Notes: generated from the letters alone by a model not told the origin. A stretch of 64,000 nt of DNA from Primula veris (GCA_963682055.1 OY821751.1:6634001-6698000); one strand, 5' to 3'; counted from the first letter of the stretch, positions 47,234-59,664 are shown. A program made the numbers and translations.

Positions 47234-50200
47234 CCACGTTATCGGCACTTTGCTCGCGGAGAGTAGGATATATGCATGCGGATATTGGAGATTTTGGGTA
47301 AACACACGGATATTGGTTATCTATAAACCTTGAGGTTTATCTGGGTTTTATTATTATTGTTTTATCGACTTTCTCAACATACTATGTGAAAGGTACAATT
47401 ACTAAATTCGTTGTTGTTTTATCTCGGTATGTAGTGTATAAATACGCTGCATGATAAACGATAATCGAATAAACCTACCATGTTTGAACAGTTATATGGA
47501 ATAGTATTGAGTTAATTATTTATATGTGTTTGAGACCATATATGATTAATATAGTATTAACTTGATAATTTATTTGTCTGGTACTACTATTAACTTGATA
47601 ATTTATTCGTCTGGTACTACAATTTATATGTGTTTGACTGGTACTACTATTAAGTCTGAACAAATTGCATGTAAACATCGGTTCTCCTCATCTACTGTAA
47701 CGACATATATGTATGTGTAATTAACGGGTTATAATTACAATTATGTTGATTTAATATGCCATCGTAGGGTTTGACGATCACATGCTATATATATAAACTT
47801 GTCATAAACCATGTATAAATTGGTAAATAAAATATACTGCTTCCCTGCATATCTTGTGAATTACCATGAATAAAATTTACATATATAGCAATAAAACAAT
47901 TAAATATTGAGTAATATCTTGCTTAGTGTAAATTGGTAAATTTAGATTGTCTTAATATGTACTACCATGCTACTGCTATATTATTTAATCATGCAAGCAG
48001 GTACAATCTATATTTAATTTACTGCCATGTGTAAAATATGGTAATTTGCGAAATCATATATTTTCACATTTAAGTTGGAAAAATTATGAAACTTCCCCAA
48101 CTAGGCTCACCTATTTGGATACGATGTCTAGAAAAGATATAGGCGTAAGTTGATATCCTAATGAGGTCGGGTTTTAAGTGGCATTCGTGCCCTCCACCCT
48201 CACCGTCTTTCCTGGTCGTGTTCAATTAGAGCTACCGAAAGGGGTTGACTAAATAATAATTTCCCCGAGTGTTTTATATAGTGATGTATGTTTCGCCGAA
48301 TTGGTGTTTCAGTATCGACCCGTTGTTCGATCAATGAGAACCGATTCATATGAGAAGCAAAACTAATGTTTTCGAACCTGTCGTTTTTGAAAAAACGTTT
48401 GTGGTTGTGCAAACCATAAACATATAAACCAGTCGTTTTATATGATAAATAATCCAGAACTCCCAACACATGTTGGATGCCATCTATGATGAGAAAAATC
48501 GCAAAACATACTTGCGAAATGACTATTTAGACGTTGATGTTATTCCGTCATCACATATTAGTCACCCTGATGTGTGAAAATGTGATGCCCAAATTTTTTT
48601 TGGGATGCCATCTTTGATGAGTAAAACACGAGTTTGTTGTTACCATCAGGATGAATGTTAAGGCGTTGATTTTATTCCGCCACCACATTTGAGACGTGAT
48701 GACGTCTATGGTGAACAAATGTCTGAAATTGACATATTGGAGCAATCTTTCACCAAAATACTAGCTTGGAAATTGTATTCCATAAGCAGTATCGTGAATT
48801 TATATTCACCATGTTCTTTTATCACCTATCTGTTATTGGATATGAAAATTACCCCGATGAGTAGTTTTAATCCTATTGGGTCAATGGTGAATTTTTTGCC
48901 TGATATTAATGCTCTTCGTGTATATTTTTTTCCACGAATCGAGAACCGAGACAAGTGTTATTTGTCTCGAAATGTCGCGATCCCGATGAATCGCCTAGCC
49001 AAGCGAGATTTTAGACAATCGTCAAAATCGAAAACATGTGGCTCCAAGACAGTAATTGAAAGGAACAATATGGCCCGTTGTCACAAAGCAAGAGATAATG
49101 CTCAAGGAGCCAACTCTATGTTATAAAAACAAAGGTCATGCACGGTTACTCCTTAAATAGTTCAAAACTATTATAAAGGTGGAAAAACCGATGTTAATGT
49201 GGTTAAAGTTAATTGAAAGGAAACTCTTGAGATCCCCGGTTTTGTGGCTCAAATGAGTTTGGGACCCTTCTTTATTGATTTTGATAAATCATTGAGCCAT
49301 TTTTACGCTCATCTGGATTATGTTTTCCATTTGGACTATTAATTTTCCATTTGGACCATACTTTTGGATTATGGTTTGCCTGTTTACAAAATTTCTCGAA
49401 ATAATTTAAAGTGTTTTGAGCAAATTCCTTTGACAAATGTGACCAAACTTTAAATTATGAAATTTTAGGCAATACTTGTGGGGTAGTTGATTTTTTTAGA
49501 AATAGTGGGTAACAGTGTACCACATAATTTCACCAACTATTTGCCTAAAAGAGTACTCAGTGACAACGATTCTGGACCTGTCGTTCTAAATCAAAATATT
49601 TGGTAAAACCAAATTGATTTGTCAAATATGAGGTTTTATACTCATGTAGGTCCTGTCGTACCTTGTTGAGTTATAAAATATTCGAGAAAACCAGTGTTAT
49701 CTGGTAATAGCTCATGAAAGAATTAAAATTTCTTTACATAGCCTCCATTCAATACGATCAAAAACGTATTTTAGAGGAGTTGAAATGTTTTTCAAGTGGT
49801 TTCCACCACAATTTTTAAAAGCATTTAAATTTACCTTATCATTTCGCCTGTCGTCGAATGATAAATGATTTAGATGCTAAGACATGATTGTCTATACTAT
49901 CATTCGCCTGTCGTCGATTGATCAAAGCATTTTGATATTGTGGCATTGACCGGATGAGATATTCCCGGGTCAAAAGACGATGCTTGATTTATAATCGCAT
50001 CGCATTTGGATTCTCTTTGAGGATATATTTCGTGATTAATCCGAAATTCATGCCACTAATGCTCACTTTGAAAGACTAGTATGTGTAAAGATCACGAAAT
50101 GAACTCGTAGAATTCTTGTAAAAAATTGAAGGAGTTATTGTGGACTTATCCAACCATAAGACGGACCATAAATATAAATGGTTATGGTTGATGCATCGAC

Positions 50201-50323
50201 AATATGGTCACATTTTACTGTTGTCCACATAAATGCAGCATTTCCCAAACTTTTAGCCCTATCATTAAGTTGATGGCTTATAATCCGGATTATCCTAAAA
50301 AGTCTAGTCGACTTGATAATACC
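47234..50323 (+). pseudogene. 5' internal region, gag and integrase remnants of the outer element
   Basis: No long frame survives. A Gag-like stretch is readable at about 48710-48755 (GEQMSEIDILEQSF). 49150-49742 is the block shared, inverted, with 1-590. At about 50140-50320 the integrase core can be read in one frame with few breaks (MVMVDASTIWSH, then NAAFPKLLA, then a RLDN-like end), and it stops exactly at the SIRE-like insertion. 48470-48545 and 48602-48690 are diverged copies of each other. The 48689 ORF (145 aa) is a mosaic of these remnants. Confidence 0.7.
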
Positions 50324-51492
50324 TGTTGAACGTTGATTCTTCAAATCGATTATTTTGATGATAACAATATTTGTAAAACATGATAAAAGCTCGTTTTGCG
50401 TACTAATCATTTATCTAGCGTGTCAAAGGGTCAAAATGATAGAATACGCAAATACGAAGTCAACGGATCAAGCGGAACGTCAATCGGAATTAAATCGAAC
50501 AAGTTACAAGCTTTCGAAGTTGGTCGAGAAAACCGAAACATGCCCAGAATTAAAAACGATTGATCTATAAGCAAAAACGATCGATCATATTCAGTGCAAA
50601 TTTCTTCCAGTGAGCACAGCGTAAAAACGACCGATCACCAAGAGGAAACGACCGATCGTTTTCAGTATAAATTCTTCCAGAGAACTCAGATCAAAAACGA
50701 CCGATCGTTTTACAGAAACGACCGATCGTTTCTGTAGATTTTCAAATTCCAGCTTTTAAGCTCTTCCTGAAAATTGGGCGAACAACTGCGAAAACAGCAT
50801 TGAATGAACTCAACAACCAGCAACGGTCTGAAATTAAATGCTGAAGCTTTTCACTCTACAAAAAGGCCCCAAAGTCCATTGGAGAGGATAACCGAAATAT
50901 ACCAACTTATAAGCAATTCTTACAAAGCTATTCTTCAAGCTTATACTACAAAATCTCACTTGTATTATTCTCGAGAGTATTATTCTAGTAATTCTATAAA
51001 CTCCGAAATATTATTTGTTAGTGAGTGATCCAATTTGTAAAAGAGTAATTTTATAAACTCATTTGTGAGCGAGTGAATTGGGTAGAGGCTTTTAAGCAAG
51101 TATAGCTTAAAAGCTCTAGGTCATTTATTCGGGATACTCATATAGTGAGGGGGAGCGTAATCGGTTGATTAAGCTCGTTAAGGTGTAACCTTGAATCGAA
51201 GTTTTTAGTGAAACACTCGGTAGTGAAAATACCGAGGAGAGGACGTAGGCGCGGTTTGCCGAACCTCTATAAATCTTGCGTTATTTCTTCCCTTAACTTT
51301 TACTTTTCGTATTTACTTATCGCTTATATTTATTGCTTGCTTAGATTAATTTAGCGATAACTTGTTAACGAAAGAGTTTAGGTGATAAAACCACTAATTA
51401 ACTTAGTAAATAACACAAAGTTTTTATTCCGCGAAAAACGTACAAAACCTTATTCACCCCCCCTCTAAGGTTTAGACTCATACGGACCAACA
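50324..51492 (+). repeat. 5' LTR of the SIRE-like element
   Basis: TGTTGAACGTTG to GGACCAACA, 1169 bp. It holds three intact GACCGATCG motifs and several variants between 50557 and 50738, and the TTATTCACCCCCCCTCTAAGG end shared with the two solo LTRs. It differs from them enough to be a sister subfamily. Confidence 0.9.
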
Positions 51493-51494
51493 AT

Positions 51495-51506
51495 TGGTAT
51501 AAGAGC
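51495..51506 (+). promoter_or_regulatory. Primer-binding site, initiator tRNA-Met type
   Basis: TGGTATAAGAGC begins two bases after the LTR end and differs by one base from the standard plant copia site TGGTATCAGAGC. Confidence 0.85.
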
Positions 51507-51558
51507 TTAGCTATTTTATTTACAAAAATCTAACGATTTTATAGTTTAAAGATCCGCT

Positions 51559-53223
51559 ATGTCTTCGTACGTCGACTCTAAATCCATAACTAGGCCCCCG
51601 TTCTTTGACGGTACTAACTATCTTTATTGGAGAGACCTAATGAAAAATTTTCTATGTGGATATGAAATAGATCAATGGATTAGCATAAGTAAAGGCTATA
51701 AAACGCCTAGGAGAAATGGTCTAGATAAACTTGTAGAAGAACTAGACACGGATGAATGCCTTGCCTTCTCCTTAAATTGTAGGGCTATGACCTCAATCAC
51801 TTGTGCGCTCTCGCCTAGTGAATATGATAAGATTTCCGGTTGTGACACCGCCAAGCAAATGTGGGATAAGCTAGCTATTATGCACGAAGGAACTAGTCAA
51901 GTTAAGGACTCGAAAATTAGCATGCTTATTCATGATTATGAATTATTTAAAGTTGATGATGACGAGTCTATTGCTTCCATGTATACTCGTTTTACTAAGA
52001 TTACTAATGATCTTAAAAGACTTGAAAAGGTATATTCTAGCAAGGAGATGGTGACGAAAATCCTTCGAAGTCTTCTAAGGAGGTGGGAATCGAAAGTGAC
52101 GGCTATACAAGAAGCCAAGGATATGAACACACTTTCTCTCGACAACCTCATAGGATCCTTGAGCACCCATGAGCTAGATATGACGACTCGAAAACATGAG
52201 GATGACTCGAAAAAGAAGAAAGGCATTGCCTTCAAAAGCACAACAAATGACGATAGCGACAACGATTCCTCTAGCGAGGATGATGAAATGGCACTCTTCG
52301 CCAAACGCTACAACAAATTCCTAAGTTGGAAAAAGAAGGGTGGACAACGATTCCGGAAAAAGGAGTATAAAGGAGAGCCTTCCGACAAATCGAACAAGAA
52401 GGACGAAATCATTTGCTATAAATGTCACAAGCCCGGCCATATGCAAAACAAATGTCCCTTGAAGAAAAAGGACAAGTTCGGAAAGAAAAAGGAATACAAG
52501 AAGGCATTCTTGGCCGCATGGGGGAGCGATGATGATAGCTCCGATAGCGACAATGAAGAAGTCGCAAACCTTTGTCTCATGGCTAGAGACGACGATACCG
52601 AGGATGTAAGCTTTCACTCCTCTAACTCTTCTATTTCTAGTGATGATGATCTTGATATAAATGATGTGTTAGCTTCCTTAGAAAAAGCTAGAGGTAAAAA
52701 CAAATCGCTTAGAAAATTGCTAATTACTCTACAAGACGAACTCGAGAACTTAGCTATAACAAATGACTCACTTACGTCTAAAAATGCCGAACTTACAATA
52801 GAAAATGATAAGTTAGCTAATGACCTAAGTTCATGTAAAGAAAAGGTGGATAGAGCCGAACTCACACTCTCTAAGTTCACTAAAGGAAGTAAAATGCTAA
52901 GTACTATATTAGCTTCTCAACAAGGCGCATATGATAAAACCGGTGTAGGATACAACCCTCTCTTAGCGGCTAAGCATAAAAATCTATTCACCAAGCAAGT
53001 GGAGAAAAATGAAAATAGAACCCCAAGTTACTCCCGTAAGAACAACTCGTATAAAAAGAACTTAGTTTATAATCGTTTTGTTAAACCTATCTCGCATGTT
53101 AAATGTATTACTTGCAACCGTAGTGACCACCATGAGGATTATATATATTGCCCTAATAGGTATAAAGTAAGTAGTCGAGACTCTAACCCTCAAGGACCCA
53201 AAAATGGATTAGGGTACCAATGA
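51559..53223 (+). CDS. gag: gag of the SIRE-like element (intact, 554 aa)
   Basis: Open from the ATG at 51559 to TGA at 53221. N-terminal Gag core (ITRPPFFDGTNYLYWRDLM...), a UBN2-type middle (ISMLIHDYELFKVDDDESI), a Lys-rich stretch and a CCHC knuckle CYKCHKPGHMQNKC at about residues 293-306. Long acidic Ser/Asp runs (DDDSSDSDNEE) and a coiled-coil-like region (ENLAITNDSLTSKNAELTIEN) follow, both usual for the long Gags of SIRE/Maximus elements. A second Cys-rich patch, CITCNRSDHHEDYIYC, is near the end. The frame ends at the gag/pol junction, and pol is in another frame, so either a frame shift was used or an indel has separated them. Confidence 0.92.
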   Translation: MSSYVDSKSITRPPFFDGTNYLYWRDLMKNFLCGYEIDQWISISKGYKTPRRNGLDKLVEELDTDECLAFSLNCRAMTSITCALSPSEYDKISGCDTAKQMWDKLAIMHEGTSQVKDSKISMLIHDYELFKVDDDESIASMYTRFTKITNDLKRLEKVYSSKEMVTKILRSLLRRWESKVTAIQEAKDMNTLSLDNLIGSLSTHELDMTTRKHEDDSKKKKGIAFKSTTNDDSDNDSSSEDDEMALFAKRYNKFLSWKKKGGQRFRKKEYKGEPSDKSNKKDEIICYKCHKPGHMQNKCPLKKKDKFGKKKEYKKAFLAAWGSDDDSSDSDNEEVANLCLMARDDDTEDVSFHSSNSSISSDDDLDINDVLASLEKARGKNKSLRKLLITLQDELENLAITNDSLTSKNAELTIENDKLANDLSSCKEKVDRAELTLSKFTKGSKMLSTILASQQGAYDKTGVGYNPLLAAKHKNLFTKQVEKNENRTPSYSRKNNSYKKNLVYNRFVKPISHVKCITCNRSDHHEDYIYCPNRYKVSSRDSNPQGPKNGLGYQ

Positions 53224-53239
53224 TCGTTTTGTCTTGTAG

Positions 53240-56200
53240 GTATGCTTGAGATCAAAAATCAACGAGGACAAGTGGTTCCTAGATAGTGGATGCTCAAGAC
53301 ATATGACGGGAGACAAAACAAAATTCACCACTCTTGCACCTAAAGACGGAGGCTTTGTGACCTTCGGGGATAATAGCAAGGGTAAAATCATCGGCATTGG
53401 TAGCATCTCTAAACCCTCTAATGTTGTGATTGATAATGTTTTGCTTGTTGATGGTCTTAAACATAACTTGCTTAGTATAAGTCAACTTTGTGATTTGGGT
53501 CACAAAGTCATTTTTGAAAAATCACATTGCATTATTCATTGTATTTCGGATAATAAAACTATTCTCATGGGTCAAAGACAAAATAATGTCTATATGATTG
53601 ATTTGAATAGTTCGGTGGATGATGAAGTTAAGTGTCTTGTTACTATCAACGACAATGGTTGGTTGTGGCATAGACGACTTGGTCATGCTAGCCTTGATTT
53701 ACTTGCTAAGCTTTCTAGTAAAGATTTGGTAATAGGTTTACCAAAAGCTCCTTATATAAAGGACAAACTTTGTCACGCTTGCCAATTAGGCAAACAAACA
53801 AAGATTTCTTTTAAGTCTAAAAATATTATTTCTACTACTCGTTGTTTGGAGCTCATTCATATGGACTTAGTTGGCCCCTCCCGGACACTTAGTCTTGGTG
53901 GGCGTGCATATGCTTTCGTCATGGTTGACGATTATAGTCGCTTTACTTGGGTATTATTTTTAACTCATAAGCATGAAGCATTTAGAGAATTCTCTATTAT
54001 TTGCAAAAAGCTCCAAACACGAAAGGGTTATATGATCAAAAGTATCTGAACCGATCATGGTAAGGAATTTGAGAATACTCCATTTCAAACTTATTGTGAT
54101 GAAAATGGTATTGATCATAATTTTTCGGCACCTCGTACGCCCCAACAAAATGGGGTAGTAGAGAGAAAGAATAGAACCCTAGAGGAAATGGCACGGACCA
54201 TGCTTTGCGAAAATAATTTGCCAAAGTATTTTTGGGCCGAAGCCGTAAATTCCGCTTGCTATATTTTAAATAGAGCCTTAATTAGGCCCATATTAAAAAA
54301 GACACCTTACGAACTATGGAATGAGCGAAAGCCCAATATTTCTCATTTACGTGCATTTGGTTGTAAATGCTATGTTCATAATAATGGTAAGGATAATCTA
54401 GGAAAATTCGATGCTAAGTCCGATGAAGGAATTTTCATCGGATATGCAATATCGAGTAAAGCTTATAGAATTTTTAATAAAAGAACTTTATTGGTGGAAG
54501 AGTCGGTACATGTCTCGTTTGATGAGAATTTACCGACGATTGATAAACCTTTAATTGTTCATAATATTAATGATGATATTTTTCATAAAGCATCCTCTTC
54601 TAATCATGTTGCATCTAGCTTAGAGTCTACGCCTAGAATAGAAGTTGAACCCGTTGTTGATGAAGTCACTATAGATATACTTCAAAAGGACTTAGAATCT
54701 AGCGTACACATTCATGAGAATTTACCTCAAGAATGGAGGTTTGCCAATCACCATCCGCAAGATTTAATTTTGGGTAATCCGGGAGAAAGAGTGCATACAC
54801 GGTCTTCATTAAGAAATATAGTTAATCATTTTGCATTCTTGTCTCAATTAGAGCCCAAGAACATTCATGAAGCGGAACTCGATGAGAGTTGGGTATTAGC
54901 TATGCATGACGAATTAAATCAATTCGAGCGTAGCAACGTATGGACTTTAGTACCTAGACCGCGTGAGAAAGCCATCATAGGTACGAAATGGATATTTCGA
55001 AATAAGATGGATGAATCCGGGGTAGTTATTAGAAATAAGGCTAGACTAGTAGCTAAAGGGTATAACCAAGAAGAGGGCATCGATTTCGATGAAACTTACG
55101 CACCCGTAGCTAGACTAGAAGCCATTAGAATGTTGCTTGCTTATGCTTCTTTTAAACGTTTTAAATTATTTCAAATGGATGTTAAAAGTGCATTTTTAAA
55201 CGGTTTTATAAATGAGGAAGTTTATGTAAAACAACCACCCGGTTTTGAAAATCACGAGTTTCCCAATCATGTTTACAAACTTCGTAAAGCACTTTATGGT
55301 TTAAAACAAGCACCCCGGGCTTGGTATGAAAGACTTAGTAATTTTTTGATTGCAAAATGTTTTTCTCGTGGTACTTTAGATACTACTCTTTTTATTAAAA
55401 AGGATGGAAAAGACATGCTTTTAATTCAAATATATGTTGATGATATTATTTTCGGTGCTACTAATGCTCGCATGTGCGAGGAGTTTTCTAAGTGTATGCA
55501 AGGTGAATTCGAGATGAGCATGATGGGTGAACTCACCTACTTCCTTGGGTTGCAAATCAAACAAACAAAGGACGGAATTTTCGTCAATCAAGCCAAATAC
55601 ACAAGGGACTTGCTCAAGAGGTTCAACATGAGCGATGCAAAACCGTTAGGAACTCCAATGAGTCCGGCAACAAAATTAGACAAGGATGAATCGGGTAAAA
55701 GCGTGGATCAAAAGCTTTATAGAGGTATGATTGGATCCCTCTTATATTTAACCGCAAGTAGACCCGATATCATGTTTAGTGTTTGCTTGTGTGCTAGGTA
55801 TCAATCTTGCCCTAAGGAATCGCATGTTATAGCCGTTAAGCGCATTTTTAGATATCTTGTAGGTACTTGCAATTTAGGATTGTTTTATCCTCATGATACT
55901 TCTTTTGAATTGCTTGGCTATTCCGACGCCGACTTTGCCGGTTGTCGATTAGATAGAAAGAGTACTAGTGGCACTTGCCATTTTTTAGGAAACGCCTTAG
56001 TTTCTTGGCATAGCAAGAAACAAAACTCGGTTGCGCTTTCCACGGCGGAGGCGGAATACGTCGCCGCGGGTAGTTGTTGCGCACAAATCCTTTGGATGCG
56101 TCAACAACTAAACGACTTTGAATTATCGTTTGATAGTGTACCTATTTTGTGTGATAATACTAGTGCAATAAATCTTTCGAAAAATCCGATCCAACACTCT

Positions 56201-56374
56201 CGCACTAAACATATTAATTTACGTCATCACTTTTTAAGGGATCATGTCCAAAAAGGAGATATTACACTTGAATATATAAGTACCGATAGGCAATTAGCCG
56301 ATATTTTTACAAAACCCCTTAATGAGGAACAATTTTGTTTTATTCGACGAGAGTTAGGCATGTTTGATGTGTGA
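53240..56374 (+). pseudogene. pol: pol of the SIRE-like element, one internal stop
   Basis: The frame opens after a TAG at 53237-53239. Protease site WFLDSGCSRHM (Asp codon 53282), GAG-pre-integrase zinc domain (LWHRRLGHA ... CHAC), then the integrase core, interrupted by TGA at 54047-54049 just before TDHGKEFEN; the same frame continues. Then [13 protein letters not shown], the RT ([28 protein letters not shown], catalytic YVDDI at ~55433) and the RNase H ([35 protein letters not shown]), ending GMFDV at 56374. Apart from that one stop the polyprotein is open over more than 1000 codons. The copia order protease-integrase-RT-RNase H is kept. Confidence 0.93.
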
Positions 56375-56474
56375 AATATACATATATACATGTATTTGAT
56401 TAATTTCATATATTTTAGTATTTTTGCATATTTTTTTCTTGCCAAATCTGTGTCGAAATGTGCCAAAATTTCTG

Positions 56475-56640
56475 TACCTCATTTACAGTCGATCGATCGT
56501 CAGCTAAAACGACCGATCGTTTTGCTACAGACGACCGATCGTTCCACAAAAACGACCGATCGTTTTTTAGTCTTACTCTCTGGAATTTTTCAGCCCTTTT
56601 TCGATCGATCGTCACACAAAAACGACCGATTGTTTTTGTG
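56475..56640 (+). repeat. GACCGATCG array between pol and the third ORF
   Basis: Within 165 bases there are three ACGACCGATCG motifs, two (T)CGATCGATCGTC variants and one ACGACCGATT, separated by 15-45 bases. The same motif is clustered in the LTRs of this family. Confidence 0.9.
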
Positions 56641-56767
56641 ATTTTCAGTGTTAAAACACCTTTCAAAACCCTAATTTCATTAAACTCTTCAAAACTCTCT
56701 CTCTCAAATTCACCTCCTCCTCCAAAATCACCCAAATTTTCCATTTTTTTATCCAAGTCAATCAAAC

Positions 56768-57095
56768 ATGGCTCGTACGAAGAGTGCCTCACGCAACCTC
56801 GTTGATGAACCCGAGGACGACTACGTGCCTCCGTCCACTCGCCCCCGCATTCCTCGCGCTCGCCGAGCCGGCTCATCCTCCACCGCTCCTCCCTCGGGCC
56901 CCGGTGCCCCTTCCGGCTCTCTTCCACCTCTCTATCCACCTTCAATGGATAAAAGAGTTATTTTTATCTAATTTCACACTTGATATGCCTCTTTTCCGTG
57001 AACGCTTTCCCGCTCTTATGATTGATTTAAGCTTTTACAAACTTGATACTATCCTTTCTCTTAAAGAACCCAAAACTGCACTTAGTGATAAGTAA
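56768..57095 (+). pseudogene. Third ORF of the SIRE-like element, frameshifted and truncated
   Basis: It starts MARTKSASRNLVDEPEDDYV with a Pro/Arg/Ser-rich stretch. The frame shifts by one at an A run near 56950 and continues as ELFLSNFTLDMPLFRERFPA, then LSFYKLDTILSLKEP, ending TAA at 57093-57095. SIRE-type elements often carry an extra ORF after pol, sometimes called envelope-like; similar text also occurs in plant retrotransposon-derived proteins. I cannot assign a function. Pol stops at a plain TGA about 390 bases upstream, so I see no read-through arrangement. Confidence 0.6.
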
Positions 57096-57099
57096 GTGC

Positions 57100-58990
57100 A
57101 TAGACTCCCTCAAGTCTAACTAAATGTCAGATGCATTTAATGACTTTATGAGATGTCACGAAATCATTTATACCTGCTGCAAAATGCTTGCAAGGATAGA
57201 CGTCCCTGTCGGACGTCGTGTTCCTGTCGTAACACGTTGCTTTGGCCGAACCCGCCAAGCAAAGGACGCTGCCGTCGGCCGTCAGTCTGTCGTAATTCCC
57301 AAGATATGAGGAAGTTGACCAGTTCTTAATTCGTTCAGCCCCAGAGGTGGTGAACTGAAACTCGTTTGTCGCAAGAGATTATAAAGGATCAAGGAGATGT
57401 GTGATTTCCTCCTTATCCTAAGAATCTCGAAATATCTGTCGATCATGATATCTTAGACGATATTAAAGCAAACGAGACTGTCATTGATTACTTGTTCATA
57501 TATTCAGTGATGACAGATAATATGAGCAAATTATGACAGGGAACCATGTAATATTGCCTGAAGTCAACGTAGAATAGACTGACCTGATGGAAACTTGCAA
57601 TCCAAGTAGACTCCTTAGCGAAAGTGTGTTCGGACCTGTAGCTCCAACACCACCAATGTTAAACGATTTCGTTTATTTGGTTATTCGTAAGGAAAAGTGA
57701 TGAGAATAATGAGATTGTAGATTGCTCGCCTAGTAGCGCAAGGCTTCTCTCACACCTTGGAATTGATTACGAGATGGTTGATTTCCTCGTAATGGATGTT
57801 ATAACAGTCCCCTACTTTATCAGTTTAGTAGTTTCCGAAAAACTGATTATGCAACATGTGATTGTGGTCACTATTTTATCTCTATGGGGATTTAGACAAA
57901 GAGATATAGATGAAGGTCCCTGTGTGACTTCATAATGCTTGAATCAAGTAGTTCCTGACCACGGAACACGATCTCAATTAAATGAGACGTTCACTATATG
58001 GATTAAAATAATCTGAGCGGATGTGGTATACCCGCCTAAGTGTGTACTTGATTAGCTTTGGATACTTGAACAATTATTATGCCCTTGCGTGTTTTATTAT
58101 GCGATCCACTTTTGGATTTGCCTTCGAGATGAATGATCTTGGGAAGACACGGTAGTGACTCGGCCTGATGATCGAGTCCCGTAAAGATTGAATCTAAGTC
58201 CATGATTCAGACTACACCCAGAATGTGTTATGACGTTTTAGTCATTATGACGCTAAGTCGTCAGATTCTCCAATGATCGTTCGATCACTAGACATTGATA
58301 TAGACCCTGTCCGTCCCTGATAAGACGACAAAGAGATATTGAACCATGATGTTCATATCTAAGTACAATAAGCGCATCATTGTACTTGGTCTAATGTACT
58401 AGGACGAACATCTTGTCTGCTGTGAATGGTATAGCTCGACACAGCATCGCGCTAACACGCTGCCATCGAAATGGTATAAAAGACATTTTCCCATTACTTT
58501 ACGGTAACTGTGGATGAGGGCTTGTCTTATCCTATTTGCGTTATCGAGTGTACCTACCCCCTTCGGTACTCGAATTAACGCAACCCTTTTTCGGTTATAC
58601 CGATGCCGGTTACTTATCAGACCCGCATAAGGGATATTTCTAACATGGTCTGTCTTTACCATTAGGAATAAGGCAATATCTTGGAGGTCTTGGAATGACT
58701 CCAAACGAATCACTCTGATCTACTCGTGCTCTATGAGACGACTAGAGAGTATATATGGCTTCGAGCTCGTATTAGCCATATTTGAATTACATATGATCTA
58801 TCTCACGATCCAGATAAAACACTTGTCTTATTTGAGGACAACTTGTTGTTATCGATTAAGAGAGACATGACTAGATTATGCTATTTAGCATTTCTTGCCG
58901 AAATAAATCTTCACATATGAAGTTTAAGAGCATCCTGTCGAATGCTCGTTTTATTCCACGTTATATTTTCTTGCATACAGTCGTGTGCAA
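57100..58990 (+). pseudogene. Decayed RT and RNase H of the outer element
   Basis: Pieces remain readable in changing frames: ARIDVPVGRRVPV (~57200), VFGPVAPTPP (~57630), ARLVAQGFSH (57724-57753), DYE...VMDVITV (~57760), YLYG/DLDKEIY-like text (~57885), SLYGLK followed by a stop and SERMWY (57991-58030), LISFGYLNNYY (~58055), and the RNase H motif GYTDAGYLSDPHKG (58593-58634). The order and motifs match copia pol of the Ale/Retrofit type. No frame is usable. Confidence 0.8.
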
Positions 58991-59640
58991 GTAAATGAGA
59001 TATCCAGTCGAATGCTCATACTCTTTCTTGGAATATGAAATCTTTGCACCCAGTTGTGTGCAAGTGAGGGGAAGCATCCAGGTGAATGCTTATTGCACTA
59101 ATTACTACTTAGTCGAAATCATCGCACCCTGTCGTGTGCAAGTGAGGGGGAGCATCCAGTCGCATGTTCGTGTACTCTTTTTGTCCTTAGACCAATGTTT
59201 TTTCCCACTGGATTTTCCTTGGCAAGGTTTTTAGCGAGACACGTTCCCATTATATCACTTAACATTGCCGAAATTAGGGGGAGTATCATGTTGTATACTT
59301 TTTTCCACTGTGTACTCTTTTGTCCTTCGACTAAAGGTTTTTCCCACTGGGTTTACTCTAGCAAGGTTTTGATGAGGCACCTATTTTGTGGTTGATCCCC
59401 TACTACTACCACTGTTGCACTCTTTTTCATTCGATCAGAGATTTTCCCATTGGGTTTGCTCTGCCAAGGTTTTGATGAGGCACACTGTTTTGTGGTTAGT
59501 TACTTACATGATATTTCGGCCTATATCATTCGGCTACACAGTTTCTCCTGGGTAACGGTTTTGTCCCACACTGGGTTTTCCGACCCTAAGGTTTTTATGT
59601 GTTTAGCACTACGAATGAACTCGACTCAGATCGACTGCAT
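58990..59640 (+). repeat. Repeated 3' leader modules of the outer element
   Basis: Two sets of short repeats. GTGTGCAAGT(G/A)A(G/A)GGG(G/A)AGCATCCAG recurs at about 58984, 59063 and 59134. TTTTCCCACTGGGTTT with GGCAAGGTTTTGATGAGGCAC recurs with variation at about 59205, 59340, 59440 and 59570. Such blocks stand before the polypurine tract in this copia lineage, but here they have been multiplied. ORFs across them are artefacts. Confidence 0.75.
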
Positions 59641-59664
59641 GAAGACGAACAATTCAAGACGTCC

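Larger units (their letters stand above)
50324..57095 (+). mobile_element. SIRE-like Ty1/copia element, 3' end and right LTR missing
   Basis: 5' LTR at 50324-51492, a primer-binding site, an intact gag, a pol with one stop, and a third ORF cut short near 57095. No right LTR and no matching target duplication follow; the decayed outer element resumes at about 57100. A deletion therefore removed the element's right end together with part of the outer integrase. The coding region is much better preserved than that of the outer element, as expected for a later insertion. Confidence 0.85.

Noticed and set aside
48689..49126. 145-aa ORF as a possible independent gene
   Set aside because: It contains Gag-like text of the outer copia element and lies inside that element, so it is a remnant.
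56375..56768. Stop-codon read-through from pol into the third ORF, as described for soybean SIRE1
   Set aside because: Pol ends in TGA without the UAG-CAR-YYA context, the third ORF starts about 390 bases downstream, and the gap is a motif array.
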